A DNA stretch of 64,000 nt from Sedimentibacter sp. MB31-C6. Its GTDB lineage: Bacteria > Bacillota > Clostridia > Tissierellales > Sedimentibacteraceae. The position numbers and the translations under genes were made by a program. The stretch is taken from contig NZ_CP142396.1 of the NCBI RefSeq assembly GCF_035934735.1, forward strand, positions 124,001 through 188,000. The letters run 5' to 3'. The notes below the pieces were generated by a model. It searched no databases and was not told the DNA's origin. It worked only from the letters and a program-made list of their open reading frames with translations. The first letter of the stretch is position 1. Every line of letters starts with the position of its first letter. Below are positions 1 to 9,900 of the stretch, one piece after another.

Positions 1-1144
1 TTACATATTTTCTATTCATTGCTCTAGCTATGGATTTTGCTATTGATGTTTTCCCTACACCCGGTGGCCCTACGAAACATAGTATTGGACCTTTCATATT
101 TTTATTTATATGTTTAATAGCTAAATATTCTAATATTCTATCTTTAACTTCCTTCAAGCCAAAGTGATCTTCATCCAGTATTGTCCTTGCCTTTTTTAGA
201 TTTGTATTATCTTTGGTTTTTTTATCCCATGGCATATCTATCAACCAATCCACATAAGTTCTTATAACGCCAGCATCTGGAGAAGATGAAGAAATTTTTA
301 AAAGCCTGTTGATTTCTTTTTCTGCTTTTTCCCTAACTTCCTTTGGCATTTTGGCAGTAGATATCTTTTTCAAATATTCGTCTACTTCTAATTCAATACT
401 TTCTTCTTCTCCCAATTCTTTTTGAATAGCCCTTAATTGTTCTTTAAGATAATAATCTTTTTGAAACTCATTTATTTGCTTTCTAACTATCTCACTTATC
501 TCATCTTCAATTTGTAATATTTTTGTCTCTTTTACAATAAAAGTATTTAAAATTTCCAATCTTTTATATGGATCGAAGGTTTCAAGTATTTCTTGCTTTT
601 GCTCAGGTTTAATATAAATATAAGAAGCTATTACATCTGCTAATTTATCTGGGTTTTTAATTTCTTTTAAAGATGTTATTGTATCTGTAGCTATTTTTGT
701 ATGAATTGATGCATATTCTTCAAACTTTTCTAAAGATAATCGAACCATTGCTTCAAGTTTTTCTTCTAAAGGTAACACACTACTATAAATATACTCATCT
801 AAAACTACTTCAAAAAAAGGATCTTCCTGTGATATTGATTTTATTTTTCCTCTATTTATACCTTCTACTAAAACCCTTATATTATCTCCAGGCATTTTTA
901 TCATTTGTTTTATTTTACATATTACTCCTACTTCATAGAAATCTTCGTCTTTAGGTTTATCTACTTCTGGTTCTTTTTGAACAGTAAGAAAAATATCTGA
1001 ATCTTCAAGCATTGCCTCTTCTAATGCATTTATTGATTTTTCTCTTCCTATATCAAAATGAATTACTGTATTAGGAAAAATTCCAATACCTCTGATAGGT
1101 ATCAAAGGTAGAATTCTGTTTTCTATACTATAGTTTAAAATCAT
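1..1144 (-). CDS. lon: ATP-dependent protease La (Lon), 5' part only
   Basis: N-terminal 381 codons of a LonA-type protease; the gene runs off the left edge, so the rest of the AAA+ domain and the Ser-Lys protease domain are not visible. The start is an ATG at 1144 preceded by AGGGAG. The first ~200 residues look like the Lon substrate-binding domain (it opens with an ILPLIPIRG-type strand). A helical linker follows, and the visible end carries the Walker A motif GPPGVGKTS. Lon degrades misfolded and regulatory proteins in the cytoplasm. It lies 62 bp downstream of clpX on the same strand, behind a terminator hairpin, so some separate regulation is likely. Confidence 0.95.
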   Translation of the reverse strand, partial: MILNYSIENRILPLIPIRGIGIFPNTVIHFDIGREKSINALEEAMLEDSDIFLTVQKEPEVDKPKDEDFYEVGVICKIKQMIKMPGDNIRVLVEGINRGKIKSISQEDPFFEVVLDEYIYSSVLPLEEKLEAMVRLSLEKFEEYASIHTKIATDTITSLKEIKNPDKLADVIASYIYIKPEQKQEILETFDPYKRLEILNTFIVKETKILQIEDEISEIVRKQINEFQKDYYLKEQLRAIQKELGEEESIELEVDEYLKKISTAKMPKEVREKAEKEINRLLKISSSSPDAGVIRTYVDWLIDMPWDKKTKDNTNLKKARTILDEDHFGLKEVKDRILEYLAIKHINKNMKGPILCFVGPPGVGKTSIAKSIARAMNRKYV

Positions 1145-1175
1145 ATTTTTCTCCCTATCTTAAAACAAGCAATAT

Positions 1176-1211
1176 CATAAAAACTGCCTACAAAGGCAGG
1201 CAGTTTTTATG
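1176..1211 (-). terminator. Intrinsic terminator between clpX and lon
   Basis: A perfect 14-bp inverted repeat (arms 1176-1189 and 1198-1211, 8-nt loop) with core ACTGCCT/AGGCAGT. On the minus strand the second arm runs into TTTTT, and the first arm covers the clpX stop codon. It should end or reduce clpX transcripts before lon. It could also give partial read-through, since only 62 bp separate the genes. Confidence 0.7.
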
Positions 1212-2466
1212 ATGCATTTTCTTCTTTATCAACTAAGGCCTTTTTAGTTAATACTAATTTCGGCTCACTTTTATTAACAATTGTATCTTTCGTTATCAGA
1301 CATTTTTTAACGTCATTTCTTGAAGGTATTTCATACATTACATCAGTCATTGTGCTCTCAAGAATACCTCTTAACCCTCTTGCTCCGGTGTTGATTTCTA
1401 AAGCTTTATTTGCAATTTCTTCTAATGCTTCTTTTTCAATTTCTAAATCAACATTATCTATCTTGAACAATTCTTTATATTGTTTCAATAAAGCATTTTT
1501 AGGTTCTGTCAAAATAGTAACTAAAGCTTGTTTATCCAGTTTTTCTAGTGTTACTAGAACTGGCATTCTACCAATAAATTCGGGAATTAATCCAAATTTT
1601 AATAAATCGTTGGCCTGCACCTTCTTTAGCAATTCATCAGTATCTTTGAAATTATTTCCTTTTATATCAGCACCAAAACCTATGCTTTTCTTACCTATTC
1701 TTTTTTGTATTATTTTTTCTATACCATCAAAGGCTCCACCTAAAATAAATAAAATATTAGTAGTGTCTATCTGTATAAAATCTTGGTGTGGATGTTTCCT
1801 TCCACCTTGTGGAGGTACATTAGCTACTGTACCTTCTAATATTTTCAAAAGAGCCTGCTGAACGCCTTCACCACTTACATCTCTTGTTATAGATGGATTA
1901 TCTGACCTACGTGATATTTTGTCTATTTCATCTATATAAATAATACCCTTTTCTGCTTTTTCAATATCAAAATCTGCTGCTTGTAAAAGTTTGAGAAGTA
2001 TATTTTCAACATCTTCTCCTACATACCCAGCTTCAGTAAGTGATGTCGCATCTGCTATTGCAAATGGTACGTTTAATAGCCTTGCTAAAGTTTGAGCTAA
2101 ATATGTTTTTCCACTTCCAGTAGGTCCCATAAGTAGAATATTACTTTTTTGAATCTCTACTTCTTCTTTTTTAGTTTTATGATTAATTCGCTTGTAGTGA
2201 TTGTATACTGCCACAGATAAAGATTTTTTTGCTTGTTCTTGCTGTATAACATATTCATCAAGCTTTTCTTTAATCTCTTTTGGTTTAGGAAGCTCGGTAA
2301 AATCATATTCCTCGTATAAATCTATATCATCATCAACTATATTATAACACAGTTCAATACATTCATCACAAATATATACATCTGGTCCCGCAATAAGTCT
2401 TCTTACTTGTTCTTGAGATTTTCCACAAAACGAGCATTTAATTTGTTTTTCATTATTTTTGCTCAT
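1207..2466 (-). CDS. clpX: ATP-dependent Clp protease ATP-binding subunit ClpX
   Basis: AAA+ unfoldase (419 aa) that feeds substrates to ClpP. Residues 1-45 form the zinc-binding domain, with CxxC pairs starting at C11 and around C33. The Walker A motif GPTGSGKT is at about 114-121, and a Walker B (IIYIDEID) and the GYVGED motif follow. The length is normal for the family. The start has a GGAG ribosome site. It is 12 bp downstream of clpP, so tig-clpP-clpX reads as one transcription unit with a hairpin overlapping the clpX stop. Confidence 0.97.
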   Translation of the reverse strand: MSKNNEKQIKCSFCGKSQEQVRRLIAGPDVYICDECIELCYNIVDDDIDLYEEYDFTELPKPKEIKEKLDEYVIQQEQAKKSLSVAVYNHYKRINHKTKKEEVEIQKSNILLMGPTGSGKTYLAQTLARLLNVPFAIADATSLTEAGYVGEDVENILLKLLQAADFDIEKAEKGIIYIDEIDKISRRSDNPSITRDVSGEGVQQALLKILEGTVANVPPQGGRKHPHQDFIQIDTTNILFILGGAFDGIEKIIQKRIGKKSIGFGADIKGNNFKDTDELLKKVQANDLLKFGLIPEFIGRMPVLVTLEKLDKQALVTILTEPKNALLKQYKELFKIDNVDLEIEKEALEEIANKALEINTGARGLRGILESTMTDVMYEIPSRNDVKKCLITKDTIVNKSEPKLVLTKKALVDKEENAS

Positions 2467-2478
2467 TAAAACACTCCT

Positions 2479-3063
2479 TTATTTTCTTTTGGCAATAATT
2501 TCATCAATTATACCATACTCTTTAGCTGCCTCCGCTGTCATAAAATTATCTCTATCAGTATCTTTTTCAACCTGTTTTAATGGTTGACCTGTTTTTTCGC
2601 TAATTATATTATTTAAGGTTTCTCTTATTTTTATAATTCTGTCTGCATGTATCTTAATATCTGAAGCCTGACCTTTCATGCCACCTAAAGGTTGATGTAT
2701 CATTATTTCTGAATTTGGAAGAGCTAGTCTTTTTCCCTTTGCACCAGATAGCAATAAAAATGCACCCATACTTGCAGCCATTCCAACACAAATTGTTGAA
2801 ACATCAGGTTTAATATATTGCATTGTATCGTAAATTGCCATTCCTGATGTTATAGATCCCCCAGGACTATTTATATATAACTGTATATCTTTATCAGGAT
2901 CCTCAGATTCTAAAAATAAAAGTTGTGCTACTATAACACTTGCAGTTGCATCATTTACTTCATCGCTTAAAATTATAATTCTATCTTTTAAAAGTCTTGA
3001 ATAAATATCGTAAGATCTTTCTCCTCTACCTGTCTGTTCTACTACATATGGTACTAAAGCCAT
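2479..3063 (-). CDS. clpP: ATP-dependent Clp protease proteolytic subunit ClpP
   Basis: Serine peptidase of the ClpP family (194 aa, normal length) that forms the tetradecameric chamber docked by ClpX. The catalytic triad is visible at the classical positions: S98 in [10 protein letters not shown]123 in MIHQPLGG and D172 in DTDRDNFM. The start has AGGAGG 8 nt upstream. It lies between tig and clpX on the same strand. Confidence 0.97.
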   Translation of the reverse strand: MALVPYVVEQTGRGERSYDIYSRLLKDRIIILSDEVNDATASVIVAQLLFLESEDPDKDIQLYINSPGGSITSGMAIYDTMQYIKPDVSTICVGMAASMGAFLLLSGAKGKRLALPNSEIMIHQPLGGMKGQASDIKIHADRIIKIRETLNNIISEKTGQPLKQVEKDTDRDNFMTAEAAKEYGIIDEIIAKRK

Positions 3064-3128
3064 TATTCATTCCTCCTATATTATATTTTTATCTTACCTT
3101 TATTGTATCAATAAATCTTAATTTTATC

Positions 3129-4496
3129 TTAATTATTTTCCTTATTTTCCTTTGAATCATCTGAATCAGCATTTTCTTTTTTTTCTTCTGTTTCAACTTT
3201 TTCAACAAATTTAGCATTTTCTACAAGCATCTCGATTGCTTTTCTTTTTTGAAGAGTTTCTTCAATATAACTTTTGCTTGATTCAATCATACTTTCTTTA
3301 AAAGTTTCTAATCTTTCTTCTTCTACATTATATGATTCTGCTATTTTAGAAATTTCTTCTTTTAAATCATCATCTGAAATTTTAATGTCTTCTTTTTTAA
3401 TGATTTCATTTAAAACTAATTCAGCTTTTACATTAAATTCAGCTTGTTCTTTAGCACTGTCCTTATATTGATCTACAAAGGATTTTATTATACTATCATA
3501 TTCCTTACCAACAAATCCTTGAGAACGAAATTGTTCCTCATAATTCCTTGCTAAGTAATTTATTTCTCTTTCTATTAAAACTTCTGGTACTTCTACTGTT
3601 GATTCTTTTACAACTTTAGTTATAACATTATTATCATTTGTAACTTTTTCTTGATCTTCAGCTTTTTTTTGAAGTGTTTCTTTAGTTGATAATTTAAGCT
3701 CCTCTAAAGTGTCAAATTCACTTACATCTTTAGCAAATTCATCATCAATTTCTGGAAGTTCTTTTGTTTTTATTTCATGTATTTTAACTTTAAAAGTTGC
3801 ATCTTTTCCTTGTAAATCCTCTGAATGATATTCTTCAGGGAATTTAACATTTACTTCAACTTCCTCACCCATTGACTTTCCAATAAGTTGTTCTTCAAAT
3901 CCAGGTATAAATGAATTTGAGCCAATTTCTAAAGATTGATTTTCTGCAGTACCGCCTTCGAATTGTTCTTCACCTACAAACCCTGTATAATCTATAGTTA
4001 AAAAATCTCCATTTTGTACTGGTCTATCTGATACTTCAATAATCCTAGCATTTTTTTCTTGAATACCCTTAATTTCTTTATCCACATCTTCATCACTTAC
4101 AGACATTTCAAACTTTTCAACTTCAATTCCTTTATATTCGCAAAGTTTAACATCAGGCATAACCTGAACTTCAGCACTTAAAACTATATCTTCACCATCT
4201 TCAAATTTTTCAATATTTATATTTGGACTATCAATAACATTAAGTTCTAATTCAGTTACTGCTGCTGGATATGCATCTTTTATTGCAATATCAAGTGCAT
4301 CATCATAAAAAATACTCTTTCCATATTTTTTCTCTATAATGTGTCTTGGCGCTTTTCCTTTTCTAAAGCCTTGGACATTAATATTATTTTTAGCTTTTAA
4401 ATATGCTTTATTCACAGCTTTTTCAAAGTCCTCTTGAGATACTGTAAATTCAATTGTTACTATATTATTATCTTTTTTTTGTAATTTGGAATTCAT
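3129..4496 (-). CDS. tig: Trigger factor, ribosome-associated chaperone and prolyl isomerase
   Basis: 455 aa with the three expected parts. The N-terminal ribosome-binding domain has the signature GFRKGKAP (about residues 43-50). An FKBP-type PPIase domain spans about 150-240 (DFLTIDYTGF and later FPEEYHSEDLQGK). A long helical substrate-binding C-terminus follows. The last ~25 residues are a highly charged E/K/N tail, a common feature of clostridial trigger factors. An AGGAGG site precedes the ATG. It is the first gene of the tig-clpP-clpX unit, with a good promoter about 85 bp upstream. Confidence 0.96.
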   Translation of the reverse strand: MNSKLQKKDNNIVTIEFTVSQEDFEKAVNKAYLKAKNNINVQGFRKGKAPRHIIEKKYGKSIFYDDALDIAIKDAYPAAVTELELNVIDSPNINIEKFEDGEDIVLSAEVQVMPDVKLCEYKGIEVEKFEMSVSDEDVDKEIKGIQEKNARIIEVSDRPVQNGDFLTIDYTGFVGEEQFEGGTAENQSLEIGSNSFIPGFEEQLIGKSMGEEVEVNVKFPEEYHSEDLQGKDATFKVKIHEIKTKELPEIDDEFAKDVSEFDTLEELKLSTKETLQKKAEDQEKVTNDNNVITKVVKESTVEVPEVLIEREINYLARNYEEQFRSQGFVGKEYDSIIKSFVDQYKDSAKEQAEFNVKAELVLNEIIKKEDIKISDDDLKEEISKIAESYNVEEERLETFKESMIESSKSYIEETLQKRKAIEMLVENAKFVEKVETEEKKENADSDDSKENKENN

Positions 4497-4579
4497 TATT
4501 TCCTCCTATAATCCTTATTTAGTTTATGTAAAAAAGTCAAAATTGTTTCATTTTAATCAATTTCATAATTAACCATTCT

Positions 4580-4607
4580 ATTATAACATAATCAATTTTA
4601 AAATCAA
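4580..4607 (-). promoter_or_regulatory. Predicted sigma-A promoter of tig-clpP-clpX
   Basis: On the minus strand, TTGATT (4602-4607) and TATAAT (4580-4585) are separated by 16 bp, upstream of tig. Both boxes are close to consensus. No CtsR-like repeat was recognised here. Confidence 0.6.
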
Positions 4608-4645
4608 TAATTTATTGAGGATTTTTGCATTATTTTAGTAGTATA

Positions 4646-5215
4646 TTACTCTTTATAGTCATATACACAACAATTTACTATTAATTTTTCTGAATTCAAA
4701 AATATTTTTTTTTCATTTTTTATATATACCATACCTGCCTTTTCCATTACTCTACCAGAAGCCTTATTTCTAACATCATGTAATGCTCTTATAGTAATAA
4801 ACCCTACCTCATTTATCAAATAATCTATAACATCTTTTAAAGCTTCTGTGGCTATTCCTTGATTCCAATATTTTCTCGCAACTGTATATCCTATTTCGCA
4901 ATACTTTTTTCTTGTCTTAATATTAGATAATGATATAGAGCCAATTACTTCTTCAGTTTTTTTGTCAGTTATTGCCCAATGATAATACTTTAACTTATCA
5001 TATTGTTTAATCCATTCATATAAATATATCTTTGTAGTTTCTATACTATCGTGTACCTTCCACGCGTTATACTTTGCTGCTTCTACATCACTAGTCCAAT
5101 TTGTATAAACATCATAGACATCTATGGTCTGAAATTTTCTTAATATAAGTCTTCTAGTTTCAATTAATTGAGTACCTTTATGTATCAAATTAGATTTATT
5201 TCTACACAAATACAT
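4646..5215 (-). CDS. GNAT-family N-acetyltransferase (RimJ/RimL type)
   Basis: Acetyl-CoA-dependent acyltransferase of about 189 aa. It opens with the typical IETRRLILRKF strand of the RimJ/RimL subfamily, has a central GSISLSNI strand, and carries the acetyl-CoA loop in RKYWNQGIATEAL. The end (MEKAGM) is also typical. The chosen ATG at 5215 has GAGGAG 10 nt upstream; an in-frame ATG 18 bp earlier has a poorer site. The substrate (protein N-terminus, antibiotic or metabolite) cannot be told from sequence. It follows nothing co-directional nearby and is probably monocistronic. Confidence 0.85.
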   Translation of the reverse strand: MYLCRNKSNLIHKGTQLIETRRLILRKFQTIDVYDVYTNWTSDVEAAKYNAWKVHDSIETTKIYLYEWIKQYDKLKYYHWAITDKKTEEVIGSISLSNIKTRKKYCEIGYTVARKYWNQGIATEALKDVIDYLINEVGFITIRALHDVRNKASGRVMEKAGMVYIKNEKKIFLNSEKLIVNCCVYDYKE

Positions 5216-5435
5216 TAGATTTTTTCTCCTCATATATTTATAACATCCACTTTGTATATATTAACTTGAAAGTACTTATCTTCTTTATAAGTTATAAACT
5301 TACCTCATTAGAATTATTATATAATTTTACAGTACATTTGCATAGAAAATTTTACAATTTATCAAGATATAATTTATTGTATTTTTACATCAAAAATTAT
5401 ATAATTATATAAATATAAAATCAGGAGGTATATAT

Positions 5436-6176
5436 ATGGAGAAATTATATAGTAATGAAATTATTGATGACAATTACAGCCAAGATGTTAAAAATAATAC
5501 TGAAAAAAGAGATAGAAAATTCATACCTACCATTGAATCAGTTTTAAAAAAGAAACCAATACAAATGCCTAAAGAAATATATAAAACTAGTGGAATAAAT
5601 ATCTTTGGTAAAAGAATAAAGTCATTAATATTTTCAACTGATTTAGCGATTATCAAAAATCATAATGCCGATGGTGTAATAGCTGTTTATCCCTTCACAC
5701 CACAAATCGCTATTAACCAAGCTATCATAGAAATCTCATCTTCTCCTGTATTTGTTGGTGTTGGAGGTGGCATAACCACTGGTCAAAGGTCAATAGATAT
5801 TGCAATTAATGCGGAATTAAACGGTGCATTTGGAGTTGTTATGAACGCTCCCACACCTAATGAGCTAATCAGCGAAATGAAAAAAAGACTTGATATACCA
5901 ATAATTATTACAATTGTATCTGCAAAAGAAGATTTTGAATCCAGAATTCAAGCTGGTGCTTCAATATTTAACGTTTCTGGAGGTAATAAAACATATGAAA
6001 TTGTTAAAACAATAAGAGAAAGACATCCATTATTTCCAATTATAGCTACAGGAGGTCCAACAGCAAAAGATATATCTAATACTATTCAAGCTGGAGCAAA
6101 TGCAATTACCTTTACTCCTCCTACAACTGGAGATTTATTCTCCGAAATAATGGACAACTATAGAGATAAAATGTAG
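5436..6176 (+). CDS. Predicted TIM-barrel protein of unknown function
   Basis: 246 aa, with SD AGGAGG 7 nt before the ATG. After a charged N-terminal extension of ~35 residues, the sequence alternates strands and helices as in a (beta/alpha)8 barrel. It has glycine-rich phosphate-loop-like turns: VFVGVGGGITTG, FNVSGGNK and IATGGPTAKDI near the C-terminus. The last resembles the phosphate-binding end of KDPG-aldolase, ThiG or HisA-like barrels. I do not recognise a specific enzyme. The gene stands alone, divergent from the acetyltransferase and convergent with the next operon. Catalytic residues could not be assigned; aldolase, isomerase or hydrolase remain open. Confidence 0.7.
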   Translation: MEKLYSNEIIDDNYSQDVKNNTEKRDRKFIPTIESVLKKKPIQMPKEIYKTSGINIFGKRIKSLIFSTDLAIIKNHNADGVIAVYPFTPQIAINQAIIEISSSPVFVGVGGGITTGQRSIDIAINAELNGAFGVVMNAPTPNELISEMKKRLDIPIIITIVSAKEDFESRIQAGASIFNVSGGNKTYEIVKTIRERHPLFPIIATGGPTAKDISNTIQAGANAITFTPPTTGDLFSEIMDNYRDKM

Positions 6177-6178
6177 TA

Positions 6179-6201
6179 CTGGGAGGATATTTACCTCCCA
6201 G
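6179..6201. terminator. Hairpin between convergent genes, possible bidirectional terminator
   Basis: CTGGGAGG/CCTCCCAG arms with a 7-nt loop, flanked by further GTAC pairing, lie between the convergent TIM-barrel gene and the coaD operon. The stem is GC-rich for this AT-rich region, but the T-tracts on both sides are weak, so termination is inferred from position and stem strength. Confidence 0.45.
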
Positions 6202-6214
6202 CTTGTACAAAAAT

Positions 6215-6655
6215 TTAATTTTTTAAAGCTTCCCTGTTATCTTCAATAATATTATTTATATCTCTAATCTTTTCTTGAAGCTTAGAAAGTATTTCATCAC
6301 TATAATTAAAAGCACTTAATTTCATCTCATTAGCTTTTTCCTCAGCTTCTTGAATTATTTTCTTTGCATAGCTTTGAGCTTCTTTTGTTATTTCACTATC
6401 TTGAATGAGATATTGTTGTTGCTCTTTTACTTTTGCAATTAATTCCTCAGCTTCTTCATGTGCCTCTGATAAAATTCTTTGACGTTCTTTTGCAACCCAC
6501 GATGCTCTGTTTATTTCATCCGGTAATTTTAACCTTATATCATTAATTACCTCTAATACTTCCTCTTTATCAATCATAACTTTATTCGACAAAGGAAACT
6601 TTGAAGCATCCTCAATAATATCTTCTATTCTTTCTAATAAATTCAAAATATCCAT
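6215..6655 (-). CDS. Coiled-coil protein of unknown role (often annotated ATPase) next to coaD
   Basis: 146 aa and almost entirely helical. Heptad-like, Glu/Lys/Ala-rich stretches (RILSEAHEEAEELIAKVKEQ) resemble DivIVA or the F0 b-subunit stalk. No Walker motif is visible, so an ATPase label would be unsupported. The gene follows coaD by 7 bp and has a GGGAGG site. Genes of this type commonly accompany coaD in Clostridia. A structural or cell-division scaffold role is possible but is only inference. Confidence 0.7.
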   Translation of the reverse strand: MDILNLLERIEDIIEDASKFPLSNKVMIDKEEVLEVINDIRLKLPDEINRASWVAKERQRILSEAHEEAEELIAKVKEQQQYLIQDSEITKEAQSYAKKIIQEAEEKANEMKLSAFNYSDEILSKLQEKIRDINNIIEDNREALKN

Positions 6656-6662
6656 TTAGACT

Positions 6663-7139
6663 TTACCTCCCTAGTTTTTTTTCTATTGCATTAAATACAT
6701 TTTCCGGTACTAAATCCTTATAGTTACCATTAAATCCAGCTACCTCTTTAACCATGCTTGAACTAATAAAAGAATATTCTGATGAAGCAACTAAGAATAT
6801 TGTTTCTAATTCACTATTTAAATGCCTATTAATAGCTGATATAGATAATTCGTATTCATAATCTGATACAGCCCTCAAGCCTCTCACAACCATATTTATT
6901 TTATTTTTTCTACAATAATCAACAACTAATCCTTCAGCTACATCAACTTGAACATTTTTTAATTCTGATACAGCTCCCTTAACAAGTTCATATCTTTCTT
7001 CTTTTGAAAACATGTATTTTTTTGAGCTATTATTAAATACAGTTACAAGCACCTCATCAAATTTATTAGCACATCTCTTTACTAAGTCAAGATGTCCACA
7101 AGTAATAGGATCAAAGCTACCAGTATATAAAACTTTCAT
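6663..7139 (-). CDS. coaD: Phosphopantetheine adenylyltransferase
   Basis: Makes dephospho-CoA from 4'-phosphopantetheine and ATP, the fourth step of CoA synthesis. 158 aa, the usual size. The nucleotidyltransferase motif GSFDPITCGHLD is at residues ~7-18 with the catalytic T/GH element, and VVRGLRAVSDYEYE and SSEYSFISSS match the family. SD GGAGG overlaps the end of rsmD, which lies 1 bp upstream, so the two are translationally close. Confidence 0.96.
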   Translation of the reverse strand: MKVLYTGSFDPITCGHLDLVKRCANKFDEVLVTVFNNSSKKYMFSKEERYELVKGAVSELKNVQVDVAEGLVVDYCRKNKINMVVRGLRAVSDYEYELSISAINRHLNSELETIFLVASSEYSFISSSMVKEVAGFNGNYKDLVPENVFNAIEKKLGR

Positions 7140-7140
7140 T

Positions 7141-7698
7141 TCAGTCCTCCAAATACTTTACTATGCTGATTCTAGTTCTTCCATATAATTTTTCTTTATA
7201 TTTTATTATATTATCTTTATATTCAATTTCCTTTTCGGTTTTATCACCTTCTATTATTAATAAACCATCCGGCTTAAGAATATTATACTTCAATACTTTT
7301 TCTACTATATTATAACTACAATTTAAATCATAAGGTGGATCTGCAAATATAAAATCAAATTGCTTTTTTTTATTATTTAAATCTATTATTGCTTTTTCAT
7401 AATTACTTTGTATTATTTTAGAATTACTTATAAAATTGCATAGTTCTAAATTTTTCTTAACATAGCTTAAACTTTTTCGAGAATAATCGACAAATATACA
7501 TTCTTTAGCGCCTCTTGCTAAAAACTCAATCCCTACGCTACCTGATCCGGCAAATAAGTCTAACACTATTGATTCTTCATCAATATAACCAATCATATTA
7601 AATATAGCTTCCTTAATTTTATCAGTTGTAGGTCTAACAGAAACACCATCAGGTGCATAAAGTTTTTTGCCTTTATTTTTTCCTGAAATAATTCTCAA
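7141..7698 (-). CDS. rsmD: 16S rRNA (guanine-N2-)-methyltransferase RsmD
   Basis: SAM-dependent methylase of G966 (E. coli numbering) in 16S rRNA. It starts MRIISGKNKGKKL as in the family, then has the SAM loop DLFAGSGSVGIEFLARGA and the catalytic DPPY motif. The chosen start is a TTG at 7698 with AGGGG 9 nt upstream. A TTG three codons earlier directly abuts the SD and would be too close. About 185 aa, the normal length. It lies immediately upstream of coaD, an arrangement conserved in Firmicutes. Confidence 0.93.
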   Translation of the reverse strand: MRIISGKNKGKKLYAPDGVSVRPTTDKIKEAIFNMIGYIDEESIVLDLFAGSGSVGIEFLARGAKECIFVDYSRKSLSYVKKNLELCNFISNSKIIQSNYEKAIIDLNNKKKQFDFIFADPPYDLNCSYNIVEKVLKYNILKPDGLLIIEGDKTEKEIEYKDNIIKYKEKLYGRTRISIVKYLED

Positions 7699-7768
7699 AA
7701 TTTTCAACCCCTAATTATAGTTTATTTCAAACAATCATCCTACACTATCCCTCTAAGTGACAACTGCA

Positions 7769-9823
7769 TTAATTAAACACAACATCTTCATTTTTAAATA
7801 GTTTAATTATTTCTTCTTTTAAATTTATATATTCTTCTTTATCAAGAAATGGATTTTCATTAATGATTTTTTTAGATAGCAACTGAACCTTTTGAACAAT
7901 ATTAACATCATTAATTATATTTTGTACTTCATATTTAGATAATCCATGTTGTTTTGTACCAAAAAATTCACCTGGTCCTCTATTTTTCAAATCTTCTTCA
8001 GCTATAATGAAACCATTGTTTGTGTTTTTCATTATGTTCATTCTATCTGATGATTTTTTTGACTTACTGCCATTTACCAATATACAATAAGACTGATATT
8101 TTCCTCTTCCTACTCTACCTCTTAATTGATGTAACTGAGCAAGTCCAAATCTTTCTGCACTAAGAACCATCATCACAACGGCATTTGGAACATTAACTCC
8201 AACTTCAATAACAGTAGTCGAAACAAGTACCTTTATTTCGTCATTATAAAATCTATTAATTGTTTCTTCTTTGTCTGAACTTTTCATTTTTCCATGCAAT
8301 AATCCTAATTTGCATTCAGAAAAATATGTATTACTTAATTCATTAAATATTTTTTCTGCAGAATCAATTTCTAAATTTTCTGATTCTTCTACTAAAGGAG
8401 CAACAATATACCCTTGTCGACCACTTTTAATCTGTTTTTTAATAAAACTATATGCTTCGTTTTTTTGATTTTCATTTAACACATATGTAATAACTTCATG
8501 CCTGCCAGGAGGCATTTCATCAATAACAGAAATATCTAAATCTCCATATACTATTAGAGCTAAAGTTCTTGGTATAGGCGTCGCTGTCATAACTATCATA
8601 TCTGGGTTATTGCCTTTATTAGATAACATTGCTCTTTGTCTTACCCCAAATCGATGCTGTTCATCTGTAACTACAAGTCCAATATTACTAAATTCTACAT
8701 TATTCTCTATGAGTGCGTGAGTTCCAACAATTATATCTATTTGACCATTTTTTAATTCATCTAATATTTTCCTTTTGTTTTTAGCATTTGTTGATCCTGA
8801 TAGAAAAGCAACATTCAAATTAATATTTGCAATTTTAAAATAACCTTTAATTGTATCATAATGCTGTAATGCTAAAATTTCTGTTGGTGCCATCATAGAA
8901 GCCTGATAACCAGATTTTATTGCTATTAACATAGCATAAATTGCTACTATAGTTTTACCAGATCCTACATCCCCTTGTACAAGTCTATTCATAGGTTTAC
9001 TTAATCTCATATCTTCTTTAATTTCTTTTATTACTTTGAGCTGCGCATTTGTAAGTTTATACGGAATAGAAGCTATAAGTTTATCACCAAGTGATGAATC
9101 ATTAATTTTTAGACCTTGGGAACTTGTTCTAAGTCTATTCTTTATAGTTAATAGCCCTAATTGCATTATCAAAAGTTTTTCAAAAGCGATTGACTTTTTT
9201 GCAAGAGAATATATTTTATTATTTTCTGGAAAATGAAAATATTTAATTGCATCTCGCCTTGATATCAACTGGTATTTGTTTTTTATTTCAATTGGAATAA
9301 TATCTTCAATTTTACTATAATATTCATCAAGAGCATTTTTCACAGCTTTTGTAATTTCATTATTTGAAAGACCATAAGTTAAACCATAAATAGGCATAAT
9401 TCTTCCAGCTTTTTTATCTTTACCTACCTTTTCTATATCAGGATTAGTCAATTCATATTTACCATAAGCATATTTTACTTTTCCAAAAACATAAAACCAA
9501 TCTTCTAAATTTAGTTTTTGAAGCAAGTAATCTTGATTAAAAAAAGTAAGAGTAACAAAGCCTGTATCATCTCTGCCTGCAACTTTTATTATAGTCATAT
9601 TTTTTTTAATTACTTTTTTTTCAGGAGTATTAAAGAGCTTAATTTTTAGTAAGACTTTTGTATTATCTACCATTTCATTAATTTTACTTACTGTTCTCCT
9701 ATCTTCGTACTTAATAGGATAATAATTCAACAAATTCTCTATGGTAAATATTCCTAGCTTTTTAAATTTTTTTGCTTTTTTTGGTCCAACTCCTTTTAAA
9801 TACTGTATATCAGAATTTAACAT
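7769..9823 (-). CDS. recG: ATP-dependent DNA helicase RecG
   Basis: 684 aa. It has a helix-hairpin-helix-like start (YLKGVGPKKAKKF), then an OB-fold wedge domain that binds branched DNA. The superfamily-2 helicase core follows, with Walker A GDVGSGKT, box DEQH and motif TATPIPRTLAL. The C-terminal part has the RGRVGRG motif VI and the RecG-specific end. RecG reverses stalled forks and processes Holliday junctions. It lies in the usual asp23-fakA-recG-rsmD-coaD order. Confidence 0.96.
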   Translation of the reverse strand: MLNSDIQYLKGVGPKKAKKFKKLGIFTIENLLNYYPIKYEDRRTVSKINEMVDNTKVLLKIKLFNTPEKKVIKKNMTIIKVAGRDDTGFVTLTFFNQDYLLQKLNLEDWFYVFGKVKYAYGKYELTNPDIEKVGKDKKAGRIMPIYGLTYGLSNNEITKAVKNALDEYYSKIEDIIPIEIKNKYQLISRRDAIKYFHFPENNKIYSLAKKSIAFEKLLIMQLGLLTIKNRLRTSSQGLKINDSSLGDKLIASIPYKLTNAQLKVIKEIKEDMRLSKPMNRLVQGDVGSGKTIVAIYAMLIAIKSGYQASMMAPTEILALQHYDTIKGYFKIANINLNVAFLSGSTNAKNKRKILDELKNGQIDIIVGTHALIENNVEFSNIGLVVTDEQHRFGVRQRAMLSNKGNNPDMIVMTATPIPRTLALIVYGDLDISVIDEMPPGRHEVITYVLNENQKNEAYSFIKKQIKSGRQGYIVAPLVEESENLEIDSAEKIFNELSNTYFSECKLGLLHGKMKSSDKEETINRFYNDEIKVLVSTTVIEVGVNVPNAVVMMVLSAERFGLAQLHQLRGRVGRGKYQSYCILVNGSKSKKSSDRMNIMKNTNNGFIIAEEDLKNRGPGEFFGTKQHGLSKYEVQNIINDVNIVQKVQLLSKKIINENPFLDKEEYINLKEEIIKLFKNEDVVFN

Positions 9824-9900
9824 GAAACCACCTATTTATAATTATAAATTCAGAATACAAATACACCCTGTTTATATCAATTTAAAATAAAGCGAAGGAT

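Noticed and set aside
697-954. 85-residue plus-strand ORF rich in Leu/Tyr
   Set aside because: Antisense to the conserved N-terminal domain of lon.
1352-1861. 169-residue plus-strand ORF
   Set aside because: Antisense shadow of clpX, with composition typical of AT-rich reverse frames.
6215-6655. ATPase annotation for the coaD-linked coiled-coil gene
   Set aside because: No Walker A or other nucleotide-binding motif; the sequence is a simple coiled coil.
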